Origin: Thiocapsa sp. UBA6158
Lineage (GTDB): Bacteria > Pseudomonadota > Gammaproteobacteria > Chromatiales > Chromatiaceae
Length of the DNA: 21,050 nt
Reading direction: 5' to 3'
Assembly (NCBI RefSeq): GCF_002423035.1
Contig: NZ_DIUM01000122.1
Span: 1 to 21,050, forward strand
Position numbers and translations under genes: made by a program. Shown piece by piece: positions 14,748 through 21,050 of this stretch (positions are counted from its first letter, which is position 1; each line of letters begins with the position of its first letter). Under the pieces are notes generated by a model. It worked only from the letters and a program-made list of their open reading frames with translations. It was not told the DNA's origin and made no database searches.

Positions 14748-15030
14748 TCAGAGAAGCTCGACCAGAGCGGCGATCGCGGCGAGCTGGGCGAACATCAGCG
14801 GGAGGAGCCACTGGAGTCGATCGACCTTGGAACGCACGATCTCTCCTCGAACCTGCTCGATCTCCTTTTGGAGTCGCAGCTCGGTTTCGCGCAGATGGCC
14901 CCGGGTGACCATATCCGGGAGATGTGGATAGCGTTCATCGAGGCGCTCGAAGGCCTCGACGATGACGCGCGCGGGTGCGGTCGTCGGTGGCCGTGGTCAG
15001 GGCTGCGTCGAGTGCGACGCTGGACGTCAT
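14748..15030 (-). pseudogene. Frameshifted small coiled-coil protein with C-terminal membrane helix
   Basis: From ATG 15030 one frame reads MTSSVALDAALTTATDDRTR and then runs into noise. A second frame, open from 14996 to the TGA at 14748-14750, continues as VIVEAFERLDERYPHLPD followed by a charged heptad-like stretch (RETELRLQKEIEQVRGEI) and a hydrophobic tail (LLPLMFAQLAAIAALVELL). Removing one base from the CGCGCGCG run near 14966-14974 joins both parts into a coherent protein of about 93 aa. It resembles small coiled-coil/DUF1640-like proteins with one C-terminal membrane helix, seen in many copies in some proteobacteria. The cause may be a natural frameshift or a base-calling error in the GC repeat. 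An internal start (MVTRGHL) could still make a shorter form. It converges with the ligase gene, with 3 bp between them. Confidence 0.65.
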
Positions 15031-15099
15031 CGGGCGACTCTGGAGTGCAATCCGGACGGACACAAGTCCGAACGTCGGCGCGCCGGATCGATCCGTGTA

Positions 15100-15906
15100 T
15101 CAGCGCCCGATCGCCACCGGACAGCCCAGGGTCTCCAGACTGGTCCAGAGCGAGGCGCGCGTCAGGAGCGGATTGGTCTCGTCGAGGACGAGCAGATCCA
15201 TGCCGAGGTTCCGGAGCGTCGCTGCGAGACCCGCGGCATCGCTTGCCTCCAGCGACACCAAGCGGGTCTGCTCGCGGACGGGTCCGAGCTGCTCGAGGGC
15301 GCGGTTGCGCAGCGTGGCCGCATCCGCGTGGGTCGCGGGCTGCAGGATGACGACGAGACTTGCAGCATGGCGGATCCCCAGCTCCAAGGCGATCGAGAGG
15401 ACGCGCTTCGACCCCTCGCTCCCGGTGTAGAGCACGCCGACGACGAGACCGCCGAACGTCGTTCTCGGCGCGGTCGGTCGCGGGCGTCGTCGCAGCGGGG
15501 CGAAGCGTCCGATGCGCCCCAGTGCAAAGAGCTCCGCATCGAGCCCGGCACCCAGGATCTCGGCCTCGAGATCGCCTCGCCAGACCCGGAACGACGAGAC
15601 CACACCCAGCTCGCTCGCGGTGCGTTCGAGCCGCTCGCGCACGCCGCGTGCGGCGGCGCGCAGCTCGCGTTCGAGCCTTTCGGCGTCCAGGGCACTCTCG
15701 CACAGGGTCGCGATCCGCAGCTCGCGCAGAAAGGGAAGCCGGGCAAGACGCAGCAGCTCGGTGTCTTCGACGAATACGCCCTCCAGCTCGGCATTCAAGG
15801 CGGCGGCGATTCCGGCGGCCAACGCCAAGCCCTGCAGGCTGTGCGGGGAGGCGTCCAGTGCGACCGCGATGCGTCGGATCCGTCCGGGCGGATCTGAAGC
15901 GCTCAT
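15100..15906 (-). CDS. Universal stress protein (UspA)-like protein
   Basis: A 268-aa protein with an N-terminal UspA-type opening (RRIAVALDASPHSLQGLALAAGIAAAL, beta strand, Asp, helix) and a second related half (GLVVGVLYTGSEGSKRVLSIALELG from about residue 150), ending in CPVAIGR, the usual closing strand of such domains. The nucleotide-binding GxxG-x9-GS motif of ATP-binding UspA is not clear, so nucleotide binding is doubtful. Arg-rich loops occur at about 135-148. It is the last gene of the MEMO-AMMECR1-Lon-USP operon: its ATG overlaps the Lon stop codon (ATGA, 15903-15906). A role in stress response alongside the protease is inference from context. Downstream, a 12-bp palindrome (CGGATCGATCCG, 15084-15095) without a T-run is the only possible terminator-like structure. 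Confidence 0.75.
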   Translation of the reverse strand: MSASDPPGRIRRIAVALDASPHSLQGLALAAGIAAALNAELEGVFVEDTELLRLARLPFLRELRIATLCESALDAERLERELRAAARGVRERLERTASELGVVSSFRVWRGDLEAEILGAGLDAELFALGRIGRFAPLRRRPRPTAPRTTFGGLVVGVLYTGSEGSKRVLSIALELGIRHAASLVVILQPATHADAATLRNRALEQLGPVREQTRLVSLEASDAAGLAATLRNLGMDLLVLDETNPLLTRASLWTSLETLGCPVAIGR

Positions 15907-18338
15907 GGCTCGGCGCTCTCCGCCGCTCGGGTCTGGCCGTCCTGCGCATGCAGGGCGCGTAGGCGCTCGGAAAAACCGATGAGGCGCGCCTCGACGCGCG
16001 TGTTGACGCTCCCCTCCGGGAAGCCCCCGTCTGAGGCGCGCTCGCCGGCCGGCGTCCCGGTCAGGATCTCGATCCCTTCGTCGATGCTCGCGATCGGGTA
16101 GACCGCGAACCGGCCCTGAGCGACCGCCTCGCGCACATCGGCGCGCAGCATCAGATGCTTGACGTTAGAGACCGGGATCAAAACACCCTGACCCTCGACC
16201 GGTCCGCGCGCCGCGCAGGTATCGAAGAAGCCCTCGATCTTCTCGTTGACCCCGCCGATCGCCTGGACCTCGCCGAGCTGATTGACCGATCCCGTCACCG
16301 CAAGCGACTGGCGGATCGGCAGATCGGCAAGCGCGGAGAGCAGGGCGTAGAGCTCGGCCGAGGAGGCGCTGTCGCCCTCGATGCCGCCGTAGGACTGCTC
16401 GAAGACCAGGCTCGCCGAGAGCGACAGCGGATGGTCCAGGGCATAGCGCCCGGCGATGAAGCCTTGGAGGATGAGCACGCCCTTGGAATGGATGGGGCCG
16501 CCGAGCTTCACCTCGCGCTCGATGTCGATCAGCTCGCCCTTGCCGAGCCGCACCCGCGCGGTGATCCGGCTGGGGTGTCCGAACGCGAAGCCTCCGAGGC
16601 TCATGACCGCGAGCCCGTTGACCTGACCGACCCGTGCCCCGTCGGTTTCGATCAGGATGGTCCCGCGGGTCGTCTCTTCGCGCAGCCGTCGGCTGATGCG
16701 GTCGGCGCGCGCGATCTTGGCGTCGATGGCCTGTTGAACATGCGCCGCGGCGACCGTCTCGCAGCCGTCCGCTCCGGCCCAGTAATCGCTCTCGCGCACC
16801 AGGTCGCCGATGGAGCGCATGTGACTGGTGAGCCGCTCGTTGTCGTCGGCCAGGCGCGCGCTGTGCTCGATCACCCGAGCGACCGCGCCGCGATCGAAGT
16901 GATGCAGCCCGGCCCGTCGCACCTCCGAGGCGATGAAGCGTGCGTAGACCAAATGACTCTCCGGGCCGCGTACGAGCTGGTCTTCGAAATCGACTGCGAC
17001 CTTGAAGAGCTCGCTGAACTCCGGATCCAGCTCGCAGAGCAGATAATAGACGTGACGCTCGCCGAGCATCACGACCTTCACATCCAGCGGGATCGGCTCG
17101 GGCTCGAGCGATAGTGTGCTGATGAGACTGGTGATCTGGGCGAGCGATTCGATGCGGATCTCGGCGGCCTGCAGGAGACGCTTCAAGGTCTCCCAGGCGA
17201 AGGGCTGCATCAGCAGCTTGAGTGCATCGACGATCAGATAACCGCCGTTGGCTTGGTGCAGCGCGCCGGCGCGGATCATGGTGAAGTCAGTCTCCAACGC
17301 GCCGAGATGGGCGCGGTGCTCGATACGACCGACCAACTGATGATGCGCCGGCAGATCGGCATAGACGACCGGGGCGCCGCCGTTCTTGTCGTGCCCCAAG
17401 AGCACGTTGATCCGGTAGCGTTGATGCCAGGGCGGGCCGTCGGGGTTCGGCGGGATCCAGATGCCGAGCATCGGGTGCTGTTTGTCGCTTTCAGGCAGAA
17501 ACTGGCGAAAGTTTTCGACCACGTCCGCCTGCACCTGTCGCAGATAGGCGACCACGGCGGGAAGTGCGTCGTAGGTCTCGCAGAGGGCCTCGACCAGGCT
17601 TTGAGTGGCGGCAGCGGCCATCTCGCGATTGAGCGCTTCGATATGCTCGTCGGAGCGCTTCTTCCAGAGCGGCATCTGGTGCAGGGCCTTGCGCATCTCC
17701 GCTTGCAGGCTGTTGATGTCCTCCTCGATCCTGGCGCGGTCCTCGTCGGAGAGGGCGTGAAACTCGTTCGGGCCGAGCGGTTTGCCGTCGCGCACCGGTG
17801 CGAGGGTAAAGCCGGTCGGGGTCTGCAGGAGGATGACGTCCTTCTCCTTGGCTAACTCGCGGATCTGGCTCATCGCCTGCTCTTGGCGCTCTTCCAACTC
17901 TTCTTCGAGCGCCTGGGTGCGGGTGCGGTACTCGTCGCTTTCGAAAACACCCTGGATCGCGCGGTGCAGATCCTCCACCAACTGGTCCATGTCGCGCTTG
18001 AGCTCCGTCCCCTTGCCGGGTGGCAGACGCAGTGCGCGCGGGCGATGCGCGTCTTCGAAATTAAAGACATAGCACCAATCGGGGGGCACGGCCTCATGCT
18101 TGGCACGCTCTTGGAGTGCGCTGCGGATCAGTGCGTATTTACCCGTCCCGGACGGCCCCAGCGCGAAGAGGTTGTAGCCCTCGTGACGGATGCCGATACC
18201 GAAACGCACGGCCTGAATCGCCCGATCCTGGGCGATCAGGCCGTCGCGGACATCCAGATCGGCGGTGGTCTCGAGTGCGAGCTGCGCAGGGTCGCAATGC
18301 CGATAGAGTGCCGAGGATTCGAGTGGTGCAACGCTCAT
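15903..18338 (-). CDS. Lon-family (S16) ATP-dependent protease, LonB/YcbZ-like
   Basis: An 811-aa AAA+ serine-lysine protease of the Lon-related group that lacks the classical Lon N-terminal domain. Residues 61-68 are the Walker A loop (GPSGTGKY), and GGYLIVDALKLL near the middle is the Walker B region. A long helical insertion (about 110-290), rich in Glu, Arg and Gln, interrupts the ATPase domain and probably forms a coiled coil. The C-terminal proteolytic domain has the catalytic dyad S659 (EGDSASSAE) and K700 (GGVNEKIEG). ATG 18338 is chosen because it overlaps the AMMECR1 stop (ATGA, 18335-18338) and has GGAGA upstream; the frame is open to 18413. Such proteases degrade damaged or regulatory proteins in the cytoplasm. 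Coupling to AMMECR1 and MEMO1-like genes and to a universal-stress gene suggests a quality-control function; substrates unknown. Confidence 0.92.
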   Translation of the reverse strand: MSVAPLESSALYRHCDPAQLALETTADLDVRDGLIAQDRAIQAVRFGIGIRHEGYNLFALGPSGTGKYALIRSALQERAKHEAVPPDWCYVFNFEDAHRPRALRLPPGKGTELKRDMDQLVEDLHRAIQGVFESDEYRTRTQALEEELEERQEQAMSQIRELAKEKDVILLQTPTGFTLAPVRDGKPLGPNEFHALSDEDRARIEEDINSLQAEMRKALHQMPLWKKRSDEHIEALNREMAAAATQSLVEALCETYDALPAVVAYLRQVQADVVENFRQFLPESDKQHPMLGIWIPPNPDGPPWHQRYRINVLLGHDKNGGAPVVYADLPAHHQLVGRIEHRAHLGALETDFTMIRAGALHQANGGYLIVDALKLLMQPFAWETLKRLLQAAEIRIESLAQITSLISTLSLEPEPIPLDVKVVMLGERHVYYLLCELDPEFSELFKVAVDFEDQLVRGPESHLVYARFIASEVRRAGLHHFDRGAVARVIEHSARLADDNERLTSHMRSIGDLVRESDYWAGADGCETVAAAHVQQAIDAKIARADRISRRLREETTRGTILIETDGARVGQVNGLAVMSLGGFAFGHPSRITARVRLGKGELIDIEREVKLGGPIHSKGVLILQGFIAGRYALDHPLSLSASLVFEQSYGGIEGDSASSAELYALLSALADLPIRQSLAVTGSVNQLGEVQAIGGVNEKIEGFFDTCAARGPVEGQGVLIPVSNVKHLMLRADVREAVAQGRFAVYPIASIDEGIEILTGTPAGERASDGGFPEGSVNTRVEARLIGFSERLRALHAQDGQTRAAESAEP

Positions 18339-18940
18339 CCGCTGAAGGTCTCCGCGATCGGGGCGCCGAAGGATTCCGTGGTGTAGCGCGAGACCGCGAG
18401 GGTCTCGGACCAATACCGCGAGGGCAGACCCGCCTTGTGGCGCAGTTGCTCGAAGAAGTCCGCGGGGTCCGGCAACTGCTCCCAGACCGACGGCAGGAAG
18501 GTTCCGCGCCGGCCTTGGTCTTCCAGAATCAGCCCGTCGATGCCGGGCCGGATCTGTCCGAGGAGATCGGACTCCGACCGGAAATGCATCGGCTCGGACG
18601 GACTCAGCACCGAGAGATGGATGTCGAGCCTCGACAGCTCCGCACGGGTCAGCGGCGGGAACCGCGGGTCCTCGAAGGCTGCGGCAAAGGCGTTGCGGGC
18701 GACGTCGAGGACCAGCGGTCGAGCTGCCTCCAGCACACCGACGCAGCCGCGCAGCACGCCCTGGATCTCCAGCGTCACGAAGGTTGCACGCTCGGCTTGG
18801 AGCGCGGCCGGATAGTCGTGCGGATCCGGCTCCAGCGGGTGGCCCTGGTTCAACCCGTGCTCGATCGACTGGGCCGCGACGGCCAACAGCATCCGCCGCT
18901 CCTCGGCCCGATAGATGTCATGCGTTTCAGTGGAAGACAT
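18335..18940 (-). CDS. AMMECR1-family protein (AmmeMemoRadiSam system protein A)
   Basis: A 201-aa protein of the AMMECR1 family. The signature LRGCVGVL (residues 63-70, Cys66) is the invariant LRGCIG-type motif of the family; the cysteine and surrounding arginine are candidate functional residues. Further family features are DPRFPPLT and LSVLSPSEPM. The biochemical role is unresolved. ATG 18940 is chosen because the protein then starts just before the conserved helix; the open frame above it to 19153 shadows the MEMO gene. It overlaps the MEMO1-like gene by 14 bp and the Lon gene by 4 bp, so the three are almost certainly one transcript with coupled translation. Confidence 0.92.
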   Translation of the reverse strand: MSSTETHDIYRAEERRMLLAVAAQSIEHGLNQGHPLEPDPHDYPAALQAERATFVTLEIQGVLRGCVGVLEAARPLVLDVARNAFAAAFEDPRFPPLTRAELSRLDIHLSVLSPSEPMHFRSESDLLGQIRPGIDGLILEDQGRRGTFLPSVWEQLPDPADFFEQLRHKAGLPSRYWSETLAVSRYTTESFGAPIAETFSG

Positions 18941-19712
18941 AGGCACCGTACCCCACCACCTGGTCGCGCGAGCCGGCGGTGTCGCCCGAGTTGCGCAGGT
19001 CCAGCGTGCGGGCCTGCATCCCGCGGCGCCGGGCCACCGCGAGCAGCCCGTTGACCGGGATCCGCCCGCATGCCTGCTCGTATCCGATGTCCTGCGGTCG
19101 GAGCGCCTCGATCGCCGCCGAGGTGGCCGTGTCCAACGCTCGGGCGACCGCATCGGCGTGATAGTGGCTGAGGTCCGAGCTGATGACGATCAGGGTCTCG
19201 GGACCGCCCCAGAGCAGATCCAGCACCTCCGCGACCTCCTCCGGGTCGGCCTCGCCCACCACGAAGGGGACCAGGCTGAACTGCTCCAAGACCTCCTGCA
19301 GGAAGGGCAGTTGGACCTCGAGGCTGTGTTCTTGGGCATGCGCCGCATCCATCAGTCTGACCTGCGGCAGGGTCAGCGCCAGGTCGATCGCGTCACGGTC
19401 CAGCTCCACCGGGCCGAGCGGCGTGAGGAAGCGATCCGCGCTGCTCGCGGCAAGACCGCGCAGGGGTACGCGATGCGCCGGACCCAGCAGGACGACCCGG
19501 TGCACGCTCGCGCGGACACGGGCCAGGGTGGCATAGGCCGTGGCGGCGATGGGGCCGGAGTAGACATAGCCGGCGTGCGGGACGATCAGTGCTTTGGGGG
19601 GCTCGCCGTGCGGACTCGCCTCGGCGAGATAGTCGTCTACCGTCCGCTTGAGCACGCGCGGGTCGTCCGGATAGAAGAGACCGGCCACTGCCGGGCTGCG
19701 AGAGAGTGACAT
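18927..19712 (-). CDS. MEMO1-family protein (AmmeMemoRadiSam system protein B)
   Basis: A 261-aa protein related to human MEMO1 and to extradiol dioxygenase-like folds. Family motifs are VPHAGYVYSG (H46), LLGPAHRV (H80), EHSLEVQLPFL, ISSDLSHY and ACGRIPVNG (C215). H46, H80 and C215 appear to match the metal-site residues H49, H81 and C244 of human MEMO1. ATG 19712 is preceded by a perfect AGGAGG 8 nt upstream, which fixes the start; the open frame continues to 20051 only as a shadow of the radical SAM gene. First gene of the minus-strand operon, transcribed divergently from the radical SAM gene, its expected partner. The reaction is unknown; family members bind metal ions. Confidence 0.93.
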   Translation of the reverse strand: MSLSRSPAVAGLFYPDDPRVLKRTVDDYLAEASPHGEPPKALIVPHAGYVYSGPIAATAYATLARVRASVHRVVLLGPAHRVPLRGLAASSADRFLTPLGPVELDRDAIDLALTLPQVRLMDAAHAQEHSLEVQLPFLQEVLEQFSLVPFVVGEADPEEVAEVLDLLWGGPETLIVISSDLSHYHADAVARALDTATSAAIEALRPQDIGYEQACGRIPVNGLLAVARRRGMQARTLDLRNSGDTAGSRDQVVGYGAYVFH

Positions 19713-19720
19713 CGCTGTTG

Positions 19721-19726
19721 CCTCCT
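19721..19726 (-). promoter_or_regulatory. Perfect Shine-Dalgarno of the MEMO1-like gene
   Basis: CCTCCT on the plus strand is AGGAGG on the minus strand, 8 nt before the ATG at 19712. It decides the start codon against the longer open frame. Confidence 0.8.
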
Positions 19727-19896
19727 GACGGATGAGGATCGGCTCGGGACAGGATTCGGGGGAGCGCCGCCTCATACGCAAAGTATAGTCGGCACGGATG
19801 ACGCGTCCTGCGAAGCGGGCAACCTTTCCCGAGACCCCGAACTCATCCGGGGTTGCAATCGGCCCGGCGTCTTCCACACTGTAAGGTACACCGAGC

Positions 19897-19902
19897 AGGA
19901 GG
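19897..19902 (+). promoter_or_regulatory. Perfect Shine-Dalgarno of the radical SAM gene
   Basis: AGGAGG with a 5-nt spacer (TTGCG) before ATG 19908. This fixes the start of the radical SAM gene. Confidence 0.8.
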
Positions 19903-19907
19903 TTGCG

Positions 19908-21005
19908 ATGAACGGCGAGCTGATCGATCGCGTCGTCCCGACGCGTTACTGGCATGCCTTGGATGACGGTCGCGTCCAGTGTGACCTCTGTCCGCGTTTC
20001 TGCCGCATCAAGGAAGGGCAGCGCGGCATGTGCTTCGTGCGGGCCTGCCAAGGCGGGGAGATCGTCCTGACGACCTACGGACGATCATCCGGGTTTTGTA
20101 TCGATCCCATCGAGAAGAAACCGTTGAACCACTTCCTTCCGGGCACCCCCGTGCTCTCGTTCGGGACCGCCGGCTGCAATTTGACCTGCAAGTTCTGCCA
20201 GAACTGGGACATGAGCAAGTCACGCGAGATGGATACGCTCGCCGATGCGGCCGAGCCCGAGACGATCGCACTGGCGGCCGCGTCGCTGGGCTGTCGCAGC
20301 GTCGCCTACACCTACAATGACCCGGTGATCTTCCACGAATATGCCATCGACGTGGCCGCGGCGTGCCGCGAGCGCGGGATCAAGTCGGTTGCCGTGACCG
20401 CCGGCTACATCTGCCCGGAGCCACGGGTCGAGTTCTTCAAGTGGATGGATGCCGCCAATGTCGACCTCAAAGGCTTCACGGAGGAGTTTTATCACAAGCT
20501 CTGCAGCGGTCACCTGCAGCCGGTTTTGGATACGCTGGAATATCTGGTGCGCGAGACCCGGGTCTGGGTCGAGCTGACGACCCTGCTCATTCCCGGGGAG
20601 AACGACTCGGATGCCGAGCTGGAGTCCATGATCCAATGGGTGGTCGAGCATCTCGGTCCCGATGTCCCGATGCATTTCACCGCCTTCCATCCCGACTACA
20701 AGATGCTCGAGTATCCGTCGACCCCGCTCTCGACCCTGACCCGCGCACGTGCGATCGCGATCAAGAACGGCGTCCGTTACGCCTATACCGGCAACGTCCA
20801 TGACGAGGACGGCGAGAGCACCTACTGCTACGGCTGCGGGCAGAAGCTCATCGGCCGCAACCGGTATCGGCTGTCGGACTGGAATCTGACCGCGGACGGT
20901 CGTTGCAACCGCTGCGGGACGGTTTGCGCCGGCGTCTTCGAGCCGATGCCGGGTCGCTGGGGCGATCGGCGCCGGCCGGTTCGTCTGCGCGATTTCGTCG
21001 CCTGA
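19908..21005 (+). CDS. Radical SAM enzyme of the AmmeMemoRadiSam system
   Basis: A 365-aa enzyme expected to bind a 4Fe-4S cluster and cleave S-adenosylmethionine. The cluster motif is C90-x3-C94-x2-C97 (CNLTCKFC). An N-terminal cysteine set (C25, C28, C32, C42) resembles the PflA-like family opening. A C-terminal zinc-ribbon-like pair, C307-x2-C310 and C333-x2-C336, may bind zinc or a second cluster. Family motifs include SFGTAGCN, AYTYNDPVIFHEYA and VDLKGFTEEFY. It is divergent from the MEMO1/AMMECR1 operon rather than co-directional. The reaction and substrate are unknown; modification of a partner protein or small molecule with MEMO1/AMMECR1 is inference. Confidence 0.95.
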   Translation: MNGELIDRVVPTRYWHALDDGRVQCDLCPRFCRIKEGQRGMCFVRACQGGEIVLTTYGRSSGFCIDPIEKKPLNHFLPGTPVLSFGTAGCNLTCKFCQNWDMSKSREMDTLADAAEPETIALAAASLGCRSVAYTYNDPVIFHEYAIDVAAACRERGIKSVAVTAGYICPEPRVEFFKWMDAANVDLKGFTEEFYHKLCSGHLQPVLDTLEYLVRETRVWVELTTLLIPGENDSDAELESMIQWVVEHLGPDVPMHFTAFHPDYKMLEYPSTPLSTLTRARAIAIKNGVRYAYTGNVHDEDGESTYCYGCGQKLIGRNRYRLSDWNLTADGRCNRCGTVCAGVFEPMPGRWGDRRRPVRLRDFVA

Positions 21006-21011
21006 GCGACG

Positions 21012-21046
21012 GTCGGGCAGAAAGGAGCCCTAGGAGCCTGTCCGAC
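21012..21046. repeat. Imperfect inverted repeat downstream of the radical SAM gene
   Basis: GTCGGGCAG (21012-21020) pairs with CTGTCCGAC (21038-21046), 8 of 9 positions plus a possible G-U pair, with a 17-nt loop. There is no T-run within the window. It may be a weak terminator. Alternatively the right part (CTAGGAGCCTGTCCGACTTG) could be the beginning of an insertion sequence cut by the window edge. Neither can be decided here. Confidence 0.3.
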
Positions 21047-21050
21047 TTGT

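Larger units (their letters stand above)
19713..19907. promoter_or_regulatory. Divergent promoter region, MEMO operon and radical SAM gene
   Basis: A 195-bp non-coding region between two divergent start codons must hold both promoters. On the minus strand TATACT (19782-19787) is a good -10 candidate for the MEMO operon, but no matching -35 was found. The hairpin ACCCCG-8 nt-CGGGGT (19834-19853) lies between the two candidate promoters and could be an operator; it has no T-run. No known regulator site is recognised. Confidence 0.5.

Noticed and set aside
19834..19853. Hairpin ACCCCG/CGGGGT as an intrinsic terminator
   Set aside because: It lacks a T-run on either strand and lies between divergent promoters; kept only as a possible operator.

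Overview
The window is high-GC, densely packed bacterial chromosome. The gene content (AmmeMemoRadiSam cluster, Lon-like protease, PAS-GGDEF-EAL protein, alpha-E/ATP-grasp plus transglutaminase, FAAL/Aas-like lipid enzyme) and very strong GC bias suggest a gammaproteobacterium, perhaps a Chromatiaceae-type purple sulfur bacterium. The taxonomic guess is inference from composition and family memory only. No rRNA, tRNA, CRISPR array or complete insertion sequence was seen.

Layout from left to right. Positions 1-117 hold the tail of an unidentified + strand gene, followed by copy 1 of an 85-bp inverted-repeat element (161-245). On the minus strand come a ClsA-type cardiolipin synthase (243-1697), an anchored protein of unknown function (1815-3071) and a small membrane protein (3068-3412); the last two overlap by 4 bp. 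On the plus strand follow a GNAT acetyltransferase (3652-4410) and a gamma-class carbonic anhydrase-like protein (4549-5100). They are separated by a 116-bp MITE-like insertion with 17-bp perfect terminal inverted repeats and a 5-bp target duplication. On the minus strand lie a transglutaminase-like protein (5123-6091) overlapping an ATP-grasp/alpha-E fusion (6088-8676), then a four-PAS GGDEF-EAL protein whose two catalytic domains both look dead (8754-11687). The divergent intergenic region at 11688-11978 carries copy 2 of the 85-bp repeat. It leads into a carrier-protein/fatty-acid ligase/PlsC acyltransferase fusion (11979-14744).

The right third is a minus-strand block preceded by a small frameshifted coiled-coil gene (14748-15030). 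In transcription order it reads MEMO1-like (18927-19712), AMMECR1-like (18335-18940), Lon-like protease (15903-18338) and a universal-stress-type protein (15100-15906). All junctions overlap by 4 to 14 bp. The radical SAM partner (19908-21005) is divergent across a 195-bp region, and both divergent genes have perfect AGGAGG ribosome binding sites.

Functional themes are lipid and membrane chemistry (cardiolipin synthase, acyl ligase/acyltransferase), peptide or amide-bond chemistry (ATP-grasp/alpha-E/transglutaminase), c-di-GMP-type signalling by a degenerate protein, and the conserved but functionally unsolved AMMECR1/MEMO1/radical SAM set, here tied to a protease and a stress protein. The strongest new observations are the MITE insertion with a reconstructable pre-insertion junction, the second interspersed repeat family, the catalytically degenerate GGDEF-EAL protein, and the translationally coupled AmmeMemo-Lon-USP operon.
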